From: Beta vulgaris subsp. vulgaris
Lineage: Eukaryota > Streptophyta > Magnoliopsida > Caryophyllales > Amaranthaceae
Assembly: GCF_026745355.1 (NCBI RefSeq)
Contig: NC_079210.1
Span: 24,640,798-24,704,797, forward strand
Length of the DNA: 64,000 bases
Direction: 5' to 3'
Shown: piece after piece, positions 1 through 10,749 of the stretch
How positions within the stretch are numbered: the first letter of the stretch is position 1
Layout of the letters: every line of letters starts with the position of its first letter
Program-made: the position numbers and the translations under genes
Notes under the pieces: generated by a model
Database searches by the model: none
Told to the model about the DNA's origin: nothing
Seen by the model: only the letters and a program-made list of their open reading frames with translations

Positions 1-656
1 TAGTTTTTAGGAAAAATATCTTTTTCAAAATATCTTTATAAAACGGAAAAACAGTTTTATATTTTAAAAACCGAAACATTTTAAAAACCGGAAAATATTA
101 TTTTTGAAAACAAAATCTTTTAAATAAAAATAAAAGATAAAAGATAAGATTTGAAAATCGTTAATTAAAATCAGAAAATCTTTTTAAAATCTTTTCCTAA
201 CAAACTTAAACTAAATTCCTAAAATAGTGGATCTTAGTTAAACAACCCTAAAAACTCTAACAATATATTGGGCGCATATTTATTAGGCGCACAATATTAG
301 AGACTCTTAGGAGTTCCTAAACAGTTTTAAGTCTTGTTCCTAACCTTGTTCCTATAGTGCCAGGTCTGTTCCTTTCATGGGAACAGAACCAAGTTCCTTT
401 GAGAATTCACCACGAACTTAATTAAGCTTTTACTCAACCTTAACAGAAGATTAATAAATACCCTAATGTATTCTAATCTTCATTCCATGCTTGATTCTTC
501 ACATCTCGAACATCTTTACTTCGATCTTGATTAATTCTCCGTTTAATCTTCAATCAAGTATTCTCTTAGCTCGAGCATGAATTACCTTGCAACAACATAA
601 ATAAAATATACTATGTCTTTTGTGGTTAGGTCATCTTCAAAACTCAAGGGTCAACA
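1..656 (-). mobile_element. 3' LTR of the Sirevirus (partial)
   Basis: Matches 8012-8691 almost base for base, with scattered substitutions and small indels, and ends in GGGTCAACA at 656 like the other copy. About 190 bases of the LTR lie beyond the window start. Because the coding strand is minus, this low-coordinate copy is the 3' LTR. Confidence 0.92.
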
Positions 657-863
657 ATTTCCCCCTTTTTGAAGATGACAACAAAAGGCATATATAATAA
701 AATAATAACATAAGTCATATAAAATAATTTTAACAAAGTATGTAACCAAGTTAAATTAATATTATAGACTCGTTAGATCTTATTTTATTTTGTAAAGAGA
801 AATATGAGAACATAATCATGACAAAAAAAAATTTACTCTGATTGCCGTTATCTTTCCCCCTTT
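657..863 (-). other. Duplicated polypurine tract (multi-PPT)
   Basis: Read on the minus strand, a purine run with a GGGGG core (657-670) abuts the 3' LTR. A second run, AAAGGGGGAAA (about 851-863), sits 190 bases upstream. Both follow a similar GAAGATG context. The LTR-proximal one should prime plus-strand cDNA synthesis. Multiple PPT copies in front of the 3' LTR are a known Sirevirus trait; here this is directly visible. Confidence 0.75.
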
Positions 864-1129
864 GGCATCTTCAAAAACATTAGTCCACGATTTCAAAAAG
901 ATGAATATTATTCACTAAACACATCACACCACCAAACTTGTGAGAAATAAGCAAATAAAGCATTCAACTCTCAAAAACCGCAATCCAAGAATATTAGCCA
1001 TTCATGTAGACGCACACATGCAAAAAGATTAACTTAGAATTATCAAATTAACAAGTTCCATTGTAGCATGATTAAAGGAGAAAGATAGAAAAGACAAATA
1101 TTAAAAAGTTCATGTTCCCACACAAAAAA

Positions 1130-2898
1130 AACTAAACTAGAAGAGGTTTATGGTTTAGGAGAGGGAGGTTGCTCGATTTCTTCCACCACATCATGAAGTT
1201 GCCATCACCTTGATGATTTTCGGCCATATGATCATTCCCTTGAGCACAATCTTCCAACTTCAATAAGAGTTCATACTTGATGGAGGAAGAAAGTTCACCA
1301 ACGACCATGATCACTTGTTGTCCTCCAAGGCTTTGTCAACTTTGTGCATTACCCCTTTACAACCCATTTAAATCCTTAGCTTCCGTAGCAAACTCCATCA
1401 TTGCTTCCGAATGACCCATAACCAAGAAACAAAAATCCAATCTTCTAGCATGAGCTAGAGATATGTAGAACCAATGGTAGGATTTTGAGAAGACGAGGGA
1501 GCATTTGAGAAGGATTGGTTCGGCTGTTTGTTCCTTAGGTTTGGGAACAGCAGGTTGTTCCTCTGAATGGGAACACACTGTTTCCTTACTTTAGGAACAG
1601 AACAGGAGGGTTTTGAGGTAGAGGGAGGGATAGGATCATTTTGTGGTGCTAGGTAGAGGTGAGGCAGATTTTTGTGGAGATGGAGGAAAAGGAGGATTGG
1701 TTTCCATGGAACAGGAGTCGGTTCCCTAGAAGGAGGTAGGTTAGATTCATAATCTTCCTATCAATCACCTAACTTCATCTTCCTCAAAACTTTCACTGCG
1801 ATCAAGCAAAGGAAAATTAAGCACTTTCATGTTTTGAACTCTTGACTAGTTCTAGTGTTTTGTAACCGGTTTCACCACCTCTTCAACCACCTTCTTCCCT
1901 TTCTTCTTAGCTTCTTCTTTTTTTTTTCGATTTTCTTTTCTTTTTCTTTTTCCTTTTTCTGTTTTCTTCTCTTCAATTCTTTTTCTTCTTCTTCTTCCAC
2001 TTCATCATATACTTCATCATCCTCATCATATCAAGTTAGCCCTTCCCTTGATTACTTCCCATTCACAACACAAACATTCAATTATTCAAGGCACGCACAT
2101 TCAACATATTTCCCGTGATACACCAATGGTTGAGTTCCCGAAATTTTCACATTGAACTTAAGAGATTTCGGTTATAAGAGCTCATACAACAACAAAACCA
2201 TTTTCAATACAATGACTCATGTGTTGAATCATTAAAGAGGGAAAGTTTATGTGTTTATGAGAGGCTAAACAATGAATATAAATTAAATCCAACATGCTAA
2301 CTTGAGCACGTTTAGAAAGACGATGCAATAAGGCTTTTTTTAGGATGTGAAATAAAATTTTGTGATAGGGAGAAAGAAGATTATGATCAAGAAATGTTTT
2401 TCCCTTTTGACCACCATATTAACAATCAATTGATCAAAAGAGATATCCGAAAATGGATGGATCCACGTTGTTTCTTAAATAAACATCAGTTCCTCTCACG
2501 GAACACCAAGCAATTTACCCAAAATTTTAGCATTAAAATCAATTTGGTTCCCTTTACCAAAGTGGAACAATTTCCTTCTTCATCATGGAAAAGTTTTCAC
2601 AAAATTCGTCCATAATTTAGGAATAAACTATTTCCATAACAATTCACAAAAGATGCTCCCAACCTTGAAACTTGATCATATTGAGCAATTGACGAAAATT
2701 TACTCTTTTCACCAAGAAACATAAATAAAGTCCATAACATACCTAGTATGCCGTGGATTTTTTCGAGCAATTTGTTGTTCCTCTCTCAGGAACATCGATT
2801 CCCCCTCACTTGTTGCATGTGATCTTCCAACCTCCATTTCAACGTTCTCATTGTTTTCCTTTTCTTAGAATTCTTGTAGAATTGGAGAATATCCATGG
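1130..2898 (-). pseudogene. Third ORF (env-like/ORF3 type) of the Sirevirus, decayed
   Basis: Minus-strand translation between pol and the 3' LTR gives a chain of open stretches in changing frames. They are: a start region near 2898 (MDILQFYKNSKKRK); a roughly 50-codon open run at about 2340-2190 containing SMLDLIYIHCLASHKHINF; a strongly acidic then Lys/Glu-rich block at about 2030-1852; and two C-terminal pieces at 1578-1357 and 1314-1132. Stops and frameshifts separate them. Sireviruses often carry such an additional ORF after pol; whether it is truly envelope-related is not shown by the sequence. The plus-strand Ser/Phe-rich reading frame over the acidic block is only its antisense shadow. 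Function unknown. Confidence 0.55.
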
Positions 2899-3513
2899 TG
2901 GTAGGTGATTCAATTTATGAGGAAGGAGAGGGTTTTTCGGCTTTGTGGGAGGAGAGAGAGTGAGAAGTATTTTTGTTGGTTCATGTTTTGTGAGGGATTT
3001 TCGGTTTTATGAGAAGAAAAAAAAGTTAATTTTTTGGTTTAAGGAAAGAAAAAAAATATAAAAACCGTGTATAGTACACGTTTTTGAAGAAAAAAAATCT
3101 TCTACTAATTAAAAAAATATCTTCAACTAACTTGAGAGATATGATGGAAAAATCAGATTTTTAGGAGAAAAAATCTGAACAGAATATTTTTGGTTTTTCG
3201 AATTTTGAAAAAAAAATCTAAACTTAATACGCTGGGAACAGCGTTTGGGAACAATGAATGGAAACAAGAAATTTTGCTACTTTGGAACACCATTAATTCT
3301 TTTTAATCCTTTGTCAACACTTAAGGCATAGAATTGTTTTATGAACAATAAGGGGAATATTATTGGACATTGGTGAGCAGTTTTCAGACATTTTTACTTA
3401 TACACATGAAATAATCATATAAGAATTGTGATGTATTTAAGCAAATAAAAACATCGAATATGCACATCCCAACATAATGCCAAAGAATTAATACAAAGGG
3501 GAATATGTAGCAA
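2899..3513 (-). other. Spacer between pol and the third ORF of the Sirevirus
   Basis: No convincing reading frame on either strand. A- and T-rich, with several GTTCC/GGAAC words (for example 3235-3285). It belongs to the retrotransposon and is the usual place for ORF3 leader or splice signals, none of which I can identify. Confidence 0.5.
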
Positions 3514-4190
3514 TCATTTCAACTTGATTAAGCCAAGTTCAAGTCTCAATTTCTCAAACCTATCTCTATTTAAGGGCTTTGTCAAAATGTCTGCAATTTG
3601 ACGTTCAGTCTCACAGAATTCCATTTTAATAAGACCCTTTTCAACATTATCTTTCAGAAAGTGATGCCTAATATGGATGTGTTTGACTCTTGAATGATGA
3701 CGGGATCTTTAGAAATACTAATAGCACTAGTATTATCACAATAGATGGGAACACATTCAAAGTAAATTCCATAGTCACGTAGTTGTTGTTTTATCCATAG
3801 CATTTGGGAACAACATGCTGCTGCTGCAACATATTCAGCCTCAGCTGTAGATAAAGCAACTGTGTTTTGCTTCTTGGTGCTCCAAGAAACTAAACTATGA
3901 CTAAGGAACTGAACCATACCTGATGTACTCTTCCTATTGACCAGATCTCCTGCATAGTCAGCATCCGCAAATCCTTTAATTCAAAGGTATCACTTCTCGA
4001 ATAGAATAGGCTTAAATCATCTGTTCCCTTGAGGTATCTTAGGATTCTCTTCACAGCTGTGAGATGAGATTCCTTTGGATTGGCTTGAAACCTTGCACAT
4101 AACCCTACACTGAAAGCAATATCAGGACGACTTGCAGTTAGATATAGTAATGAGCCAATCATACCTCGATACTTGGTTTGATCCACACTT
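3514..4190 (-). pseudogene. Copia RNase H domain, C-terminal part of pol
   Basis: Degrades the RNA of RNA/DNA hybrids during reverse transcription. Minus-strand reading shows the copia RNase H landmarks: SRPDIAFSVG upstream, KRILRYLKGT, then WSTKKQNTVALSTAEAEYVA (catalytic Glu region), LWIKQQLRDYG and [15 protein letters not shown] (catalytic Asp), and finally the conserved polyprotein tail [13 protein letters not shown] before a TGA at 3514-3516. A frame change near 3890-3960 and another near 3680 break the domain. This end of the polyprotein is clear, which helps place the third ORF downstream. Confidence 0.88.
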
Positions 4191-4192
4191 TC

Positions 4193-5010
4193 CTATAGAA
4201 TCTTCATCCAATCTGGTTGAATTCCCATAGGTGTATGATTTACTTTGGATGCTTCCAAACCATACTTTTTCAATAGTTCCTTTATGTACTTTTGTTGATG
4301 GATGTAGATTCCTTCTTCTGTTTGCTTGATTTGCAACCCCAAGAAGAAGTTGAGCTCCCCCATCATACTCATTTCAAATTCTTTACTCATGAGATTAGCA
4401 AAGTCCTTGCACAAAGATTCATTAGTGGCACCAAATATAATATCATCAACATATATTTGAACAACTAATAAATGTTTTCCTTTTGATTTTAAAAACAAGG
4501 TTCGATCCAATTTTCCTCTTTTAAACTCATTTTCAAGAAGGAACTTAGAAAGTCTTTCATACCATGCTCTTGGAGCTTGCTTTAACCCATAAAGAGCTTT
4601 GTCAAGCTTAAAGACATGATTAGGAAATTCTTTACTTTCAAAACCTGGAGGTTGTTCTACAAATACCTCCTCATTAAGATAACCATTTAGAAAAGCACAT
4701 TTTACATCCATTTGATACAATTTAAAACCCATGAAGCAGCAAATGCTATGAAAATTCTAATTGCTTCCAATCTTGCAACGGAGCAAAAGTTTCTTCATAA
4801 TATATCCTTCCTGTTGATTGTATCCTTTCACAACTAACCTGGCCTTGTTTCTTATTATGGTTCCGAACTCATCAATTTGTTTCTAAACACCCATTTAAAC
4901 CAATAACCTTGTTTGTTTAGGTTTAGGTTCAAGGTGCCAAACTTTGTTTCTTTCAAATTGATGAAGTTCATCCTGCATGCTACGATCCAATCAGCATCAG
5001 TGAGAGCTTC
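4193..5010 (-). pseudogene. Copia reverse transcriptase domain
   Basis: RNA-dependent DNA polymerase of the Sirevirus. The longest open part (4732-4193) starts at MGFKLYQMDVKCAFLNG, continues through LYGLKQAPRAWYERL, and holds the catalytic motif YVDDIIFG near 4432-4455, then FFLGLQI. The N-terminal part is present upstream to about 5010 (ELHQFERNKVWHL; NKARLVVKGYNQ) but is split by stops and a frameshift near 4740-4900. Catalytic aspartates survive while the domain as a whole is broken. Confidence 0.92.
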
Positions 5011-5520
5011 TTCATGTTCCTAGGTTCCAACATAGAAAGAAAAGCATGAAAAGCACAAAATTTTTCAATTGAGATCTCGTTTGAGTTCCCTTGTTTATGT
5101 CACTGATTATTGAGTTCCACAGGATGGGAACGATGAGTTTTCCAAGGCTTTGGTTGGAAATCCTGGATGGAAACTTGGTTTCCTTGATCATCTTCATTTC
5201 CCTGTACTTGGGAACCAGGTTCAACAATAGTGGATTCATTCACTTGTGTATCATCACCTAGTTCTTCTTCTTCCTCATTGGGAACAGGAACAGGATGTTG
5301 TTCCCTTGGCTTTGTTCCCATGACTTCGTCTTCCAAAGTCTCATCAATAAGACTTGATCTTTTGCTAATCCTATTTCGAAGTCATCATCAACCTGTGTGC
5401 TTGCATCAAATTTATCTGTTTCATCAAAAATAACATGCACACTTTCTTCTACACACATAGACCTTTTATTATAAACTCTATAAGCTTGCTACTAGAAGAT
5501 ATCCTAAGAATACAGCTTCT
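5011..5520 (-). pseudogene. Integrase C-terminal tail and acidic linker of pol
   Basis: Region joining integrase to RT in the copia polyprotein. About 5458-5258 reads MCVEESVHVIFDET, the usual tail after the integrase core. The neighbouring frame gives an acidic, Gln/Asn/Pro-rich low-complexity linker (NEEEEELGDD and so on, 5336-5100). The two frames overlap, showing a frameshift around 5260-5330. Such linkers vary greatly between copia elements. Not a separate gene. Confidence 0.7.
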
Positions 5521-6260
5521 TCACTTCTAGCATCAAATTTTCCAAATTTTGTTTCCCATTATTATGAACAAAACATTTACATCCAAATGTTCTGAAATAT
5601 GTAATATTGGGCTTTTTACCAAAATACAGCTCATAGGAGTTTTATTTAATAAAGGTCTACCATGGCACGATTTATAATATGACAAGCAGTATTCACAGCT
5701 TCGCCCAAAAGTTTTAGGAAGACCACTAGCTATCAACATAGTCCTAGCCATTTCTTCTAGTGTTCTATTCTTCCTTTCAACAACACCATTTTGTTGAGGT
5801 GTTCTAGGGGTGAGAAATTGTGATCTAACCATTGTCTCTACTAAAGTCATCAAACTTAAAGTTTTCAAATTCTTTGCCATGGTCGGATCTAAGGTGTAGC
5901 AATTTATGACCACTCAAATTTTGAACTTTCTTTGCAAAGACAAGGAACTCATCATAAGTCTCGTCCTTGCTAGAAAGAAAAATAACCCAAGTAAATCTAG
6001 AGAAGTCATGTACAATTACCAACACATATTTCTTTCCACTCCTACTTTGTATCCTCATAGGTCCACATAAATCCATATGAATTAACTCTAAGGTCTTGTG
6101 GTACTTCCACATTTTGGACTTGAAAGAGGACCTAACATGCTTATCCTTTGCGCATGCATCACAAACATGATCTAAATGAAACTTATGAAGGTAAACCTAA
6201 AACTAGTTCTTTAGAACGAAGTTTGTCAAGCAAAGAAAGCTAGCATGACCTAGACGCTTG
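5521..6260 (-). pseudogene. Copia integrase domain
   Basis: Inserts the cDNA into the genome. Minus-strand landmarks run in order. The Cys pair of the HHCC zinc-binding region is CDACAKDKHVRSSFKSK (about 6170-6120). The core follows with ELIHMDLCGPM (first Asp) and YVLVIVHDFSRFTWV, then LRSDHGKEFEN (second Asp). Next is TPQQNGVVERKNRTLEEMAR (catalytic Glu). A frameshift near 5850-5830 splits core and Glu region, and the upstream His pair is degraded. Member of the D,D35E family. Confidence 0.9.
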
Positions 6261-6475
6261 TGCCATAAAATGAATCATCATCAATAACACTAAGGCATGT
6301 AATTGTTTTTGGGAACAAGGTTGAGATCCACAACATATGTGTTCCCTTTCTTGTTCCTTCCAAAATGAATCCTTTGTGCTATTGTTGACAATTAAACATT
6401 TTTCACTATTAAACTTCACACAGTTCCCTTATACAGAATTGGGAAATACTTAACAAGTTATGCTTTAACCATCAA
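6261..6475 (-). other. Degraded protease-integrase junction of the Sirevirus
   Basis: Between the protease fragment and the zinc-binding part of integrase. Only short out-of-frame scraps of pol are readable on the minus strand, for example a remnant of the Leu-Trp-His-Lys region expected before the HHCC motif. Nothing else seen. Confidence 0.45.
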
Positions 6476-6850
6476 CTAGAAAACATTATCTATGGAATGT
6501 GACGATGACTTACCAACTTTGCCCATGGCAACTATGTTACCTTTCTTGTTGTCACCAAAAGTCACACTTCCACCATTATAGGCTGAGAGTGAGAGAAATC
6601 TTGATTTATCTCCAGTCATATGCTTAGAACAACCACTGTCTAGGTACCATGTGTTGTTCCCCCTCACTCCAACCTCAAGAGATTCAATCTCTTCGTCAGA
6701 TTCGGAATTGTCAAGAGCCATAAGACAGAAGTTTGCAGTCTCCTCATTTGGTTGAGGATCATCTTCTTCTTTGGAGTCAGAGTCTCCCCATGCAACAACC
6801 ATAGCTTTCTTCATATCAGATCGAGTATAGGAACTTTTGTATTCCTTGTT
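6476..6850 (-). pseudogene. Copia aspartic protease domain
   Basis: Cleaves the Gag-Pol polyprotein. The frame 6988-6476 contains an acidic linker (NFCLMALDNSESDEEIESL) and then the protease active-site region NTWYLDSGCSKHMTGD, followed by RFLSLSAYNGGSVTFGDN. The Asp-Ser-Gly triad is intact. The LDSGCSKHMTG form and the preceding Cys-Leu-Met-Ala acidic stretch are typical of Sirevirus copia elements. A stop at 6476 cuts it from integrase. Confidence 0.9.
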
Positions 6851-7774
6851 CCTATCTCTGCTTCGTTCCCTTCCTTTGCCTTTTTCTTGTTCCCATTGGG
6901 GACTTCCTTGATGAAGTGCTAGAGCTGCCACACTTATGACAAACAAGTTTGTTAGAATATTTTTTATTCTTACCTTTGTAGTCTCCATTCTTCATGTTCC
7001 TAAACATTCTTTTGAATTTTCGGACCATGAGAGCGGATTCTTCTTCATCAGTTTTTGAGTCTTCACTTTCATCAGCTTTTAAGGCTATTGATTTTTGCTT
7101 GGACATGTCTCCATTCTCATTGTCCAATTGCAACTCATGAGTCATAAGGGAACCAGCAAGTTGTTCCAGATTGAACTTCGTAAAGTCCTTAGTTACCTGT
7201 AAGGCAGTTACCTTAACCATCCATCGATCCCTAGGAAGGCTCCTTAGGACCTTTCGTACCTGTTCCTCAGATGTAATCACTTTTCCAAGAGATGTTAGCT
7301 CATTAATAATATTAGTAAAGCGTGTAAACTTGTCTTGGATAGACTCTTTTGATTTCATTTGAAACAGTTCATATTGGTTCATCAAAAGATCTATTTTTGA
7401 TCTCTTAACTTCACTCGTACCTTCATGAGTGACTTCAAGAAGATCCCAAAATTGTTTTGCGGTTTTGCATCCCATGACACGATTGTGTTCATGAGGTCCA
7501 AGACCACAATGAAGCAGTTTTATAGCAAGAGCATTAATTTCCATTTTTTCGAAATCTGCTTTATCAAAATCAGATATAGATTTAGGAATTACCTCATTCT
7601 TGTCATTAGTGGTAGTGACTTCAAAATCACCTACCTCTATAACTCTCCATACCTGGTAATTGTCGGCTTTGATGAAGATCTTCATTCTGTTCTTCCACTA
7701 GTGTAGAACTTACCATTGAACATTGGTGGCCTCTACGTAGAGTACCCTTCTTCCAGTTTCTCTCTAGTATGCAT
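6851..7774 (-). pseudogene. Copia gag (capsid/nucleocapsid)
   Basis: Structural protein of the virus-like particle. The presumed original start is the ATG at 7774-7772 (MHTREKLEEGYS), followed by an in-frame stop and a frameshift. The main open part runs 7685-6852. It shows the copia gag core CKTAKQFWDLLEVTHEGTSEV and LRSLPRDRW, then a Lys-rich stretch and the first half of a zinc knuckle (CHKCG). The second half of the knuckle is lost to an indel near 6920. The protease follows in another frame. Confidence 0.9.
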
Positions 7775-7824
7775 ATTTTTCAAGATCTTGAACTCAACAG
7801 GGTTTCCTGATTTTTAGAGTTCCT

Positions 7825-7836
7825 GCTCTGATACCA
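7825..7836 (-). other. Primer-binding site, initiator-Met tRNA type
   Basis: On the minus strand this reads TGGTATCAGAGC, complementary to the 3' end of plant initiator methionine tRNA. It lies two bases inside the 5' LTR, as expected for copia elements, and defines the coding orientation as minus. Confidence 0.93.
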
Positions 7837-7838
7837 AT

Positions 7839-8691
7839 TGTTGTATAATATGAGCACTATAAGAGGGGGTGAATTATAGTGAGAGAATAAGCTATACTTT
7901 TTGCGGAATTAGAAGTAAACTACATAAATCCACTAACTACATAAATCGTGTAACAGTAGCTTTAGGCGTGCAATCCAATTTTTAGGAAATAAATTAATTA
8001 AATACTTTAGCTAGTTTTTAGGAAATATATCTTTTTCAAAATATCTTTAATAAAAACAGAAAAACAGTTTTATATTTTTAAAACCGAAACATTTTAAAAA
8101 CCGGAAAGATATTATTTTTGAAAACAAAATATTTTAAATAAAATATAAAAGATAAAAGATGAAAAGATAAGATTTGAAAATCGGTTAAATTAAAATAAGA
8201 AAATCTTTTTAAAATCTTTTCCTAACAAACTTAAACTAAATTCCTAAAATAGTGGATCTTAGTTAAAACAACCCTAAAAACTCTTAACAAATATATTGGG
8301 CGCATATTTGAGTTAGGCGCACAACTTTAGAGACTCTTAGGAGTTCCTAAACCAGTTTTAAGTCTTGTTCCCTAACCTTGTTCCTATAGTGCCAGGTCTG
8401 TTCCTTTCATGGGAACGGAATCAAGTTCCTTTGAGAATTCACCACGAACTTAATTAAGCTTTTACTCAACCTTAACATGAAGATAATAAATACACTCTAA
8501 TGTATTCTAATCTTCATTCCATGCTTGATTCTTCACCACTCGAACTTCGTTACTTCGATCTTGATTAATTCTCCGTTTTAATCTTCAACCAAGTATTCTC
8601 TTTGCTCAAGCATGAATTACCTTGCAACAACATAAATAAAATATACTATGTCTTTTGTGGTTAGGTCATCTTTAAAACTCAAGGGTCAACA
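7839..8691 (-). mobile_element. 5' LTR of the Sirevirus (complete, 853 bp)
   Basis: Plus-strand sequence begins TGTTGTATAATATG next to the PBS and ends GGGTCAACA, a TG...CA LTR. It aligns over its last 680 bases with 1-656 and, reverse-complemented, with 63287-64000. Single-base and short indel differences show it is not a very recent insertion. It carries the element's promoter for minus-strand transcription; I cannot point to a certain TATA box. Confidence 0.92.
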
Positions 8692-10380
8692 GTTGATAAT
8701 ACTATGGAGATTATTGGTTATAGTTTATTTAATTATGAACTAGATTATTGAGATCATGTTTAAAAAGGGATTTCAATGTAATAAAGTAATATGGTTTAAT
8801 TAGTGTTCTATTACAAGTAAGCCATGAGCTTGAACGCGTAAGTAAGTGTAAGTTCATAAGTACCTTGATGAAGTCTCTATTATAAGTTTATGTAGTAATC
8901 TATTAAATATGAGCTCAACTTACTTTATGTAATCATAAGTTTGGTTCGTTAATAGTTTATTATTAATTATGTTAATTGGAACTAACTAATAGTATAACTT
9001 GAACCATATTTGGCTACTTTGCATTAATATTCATTTAATGAACCTTGAGTTGTAGAGTTTTAGTTAACTCTTGCTAGTTAATTCTAGCTGAGAGACCTAT
9101 TGTGAGTCTTGTGGTTGTTCCATAACCACTACCAATATTGTTGTTGAGATGAATTTAGATTGATAGTCATGAAATGTAGATGAATATAAATTTTTATATG
9201 CAAAAGTATGAGTTATGTTTAGCTTCTTTAGTAACTCTCGTTAGTTAATTCTAACTGAGACACCTTTTTTCACTATTATTGATGTTTCACCGAATATAAT
9301 TGTTTATTCGTTGTGGTAAATAAGTTTTATGATTGGAATTGAGTCGAACCTAAATGCATAAATATATTGAACTTGAAATACGTATGAATGTACTATGACA
9401 TGTGATTATAGTTCTCTAAAGTGACGTCTTCTAATATGGTTGGTTTATTATGCAAAGGATGTCTAGTTTTACTAGAACTATGAATGAGTTCTAAGAATGA
9501 TTTGATTGTGTTATTAATGATGATCGAAAGAAATCTTAAAGGGGAAAGTAGCCTTATCTGAGTCGATGAATGAGTTGACACGAATAGTTCCCTGCGGACT
9601 GTGAATCTTCGGGGCCCCACAGGGAAACATGTCCATTGCTTTGTGGGGTGATAATTGAGCGATATATCCGGTAATGTGATACTTGTAAATTGCTTATTTA
9701 ATCAGCGAAAAATGAACTCTGGAAGTCGCAGTTATTGGACAAAAGTAAAGCAAATGGTTGGCTGACGACCCCCCACTATCGGAGTGTAAGCTTTATTTGT
9801 CTCCTCCAACGCGTTCTCTTTCCCCCGAGTTAAAGCAAAGTTATGTTAATGAAAGTTGTTTCCATATTGGATTCCCAATAAGGAACCGTATCATGTTAAT
9901 AGTTCAACACTTTCCAATGTAGTTTGGTGCGTGTGATTGTAATAGTTCGGGTTAGCTCGACCACAGCCTCTTCCGCTGTGCTTAATCCTTTGTAAGATTA
10001 TAATAATAGTGCCAAATCTGGGGCCATGATCTCTTTCGTGATCAACAACAGCAATGTAGGAGTGTTTATCATCATTGAACTCTTTAATGAACACCATCCT
10101 CAAAGAAAAATAGAAAGGAATGAGTAATAGAGAATAGAAAAAATCAAAATTCAAATATGTCGATTACATGATCGTCGCCGACGAACACTCCAAAAGTGTC
10201 ATCCTTAATTGATAGGTTTATCACAACTAACACGCTGACCTAACAACTTCGATGGGTTCATTACTGACTCATCATGACGAACACTTTTGTGTGTTTTTTT
10301 ATTGCCTTCTATTGCGCTCCAAAAGTGTCATCTTTAATTATTTGGTTCATCACGACTAGCATGTTGAATCTTCTCATTTT
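8692..10380. other. Intergenic, no recognised gene
   Basis: AT-rich sequence with no reading frame I can defend. The patch near 9540-9660 is relatively GC-rich (GGGGCCCCACAGGG). There is an approximate direct repeat of about 53 bases, 10189-10241 and 10317-10370, both starting CTCCAAAAGTGTCAT. Probably old repeat debris; family not identified. Confidence 0.4.
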
Positions 10381-10565
10381 TTTTTTCAATTTACAAGAAA
10401 AAATATAGTCATGTGGGATCTTGTTTAATTCATCTCAATCAATACTTTATTAATATTCCATCGTAATAATTTTTACCAATATATAATGAGAGATATTTAA
10501 GCTCAAAAATGTGCAACTGGAGACGCACATATGAAAGTGAGAAGGTAAAAAAAATAGAGGGATTA
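10381..10565. mobile_element. Truncated Stowaway-like MITE
   Basis: Contains the same block (ATAGTCATGTGGGATCTTGT, a run ending near ATTAATATTC, then AGAGATATTTAAGCTC) seen in the complete Stowaway-type elements at 29928-30174 and 43051-43309. It ends in a purine-rich terminus like theirs. The left terminal inverted repeat is missing. Confidence 0.6.
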
Positions 10566-10749
10566 TTTATTACTGAGAAGGATAAAAAGTTTACCTTTTA
10601 ATTTGTGATGTTAACACTGATGAAGAGTCTTAGCGCTGTAAATTAAATCAATTATATAAAGTCCCAAAGAAAATGTCATGATTACATCCATGGTTTATAT
10701 GACAGCAACGGTGTGTCAAAAAAAGATGAGGATGACATGGAGCCGGTAA

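Larger units (their letters stand above)
1..8691 (-). mobile_element. Sirevirus-type Ty1/copia retrotransposon, nearly complete, decayed
   Basis: Two near-identical LTRs (left copy cut by the window edge, right copy 7839-8691) enclose minus-strand gag, protease, integrase, RT and RNase H in copia order. An initiator-Met PBS abuts the 5' LTR and a G-rich polypurine tract abuts the 3' LTR. Assignment to Sirevirus rests on the PR-IN-RT-RH order, a long spacer with a third ORF downstream of pol, and the duplicated AAAGGGGGAAA tract; these are known hallmarks of that genus. Every ORF is interrupted, so the copy cannot be autonomous. GTTCC/GGAAC words are unusually frequent along the whole element. 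The outer target duplication cannot be tested because the left end lies outside the window. Confidence 0.9.

Noticed and set aside
1855..2118. Plus-strand Ser/Phe-rich 87-residue ORF
   Set aside because: It is antisense to the acidic/Lys-rich block of the Sirevirus third ORF; low complexity explains its openness.
9393..10154. Minus-strand ORFs in the intergenic stretch after the Sirevirus
   Set aside because: No recognisable motifs; composition typical of non-coding AT-rich DNA.
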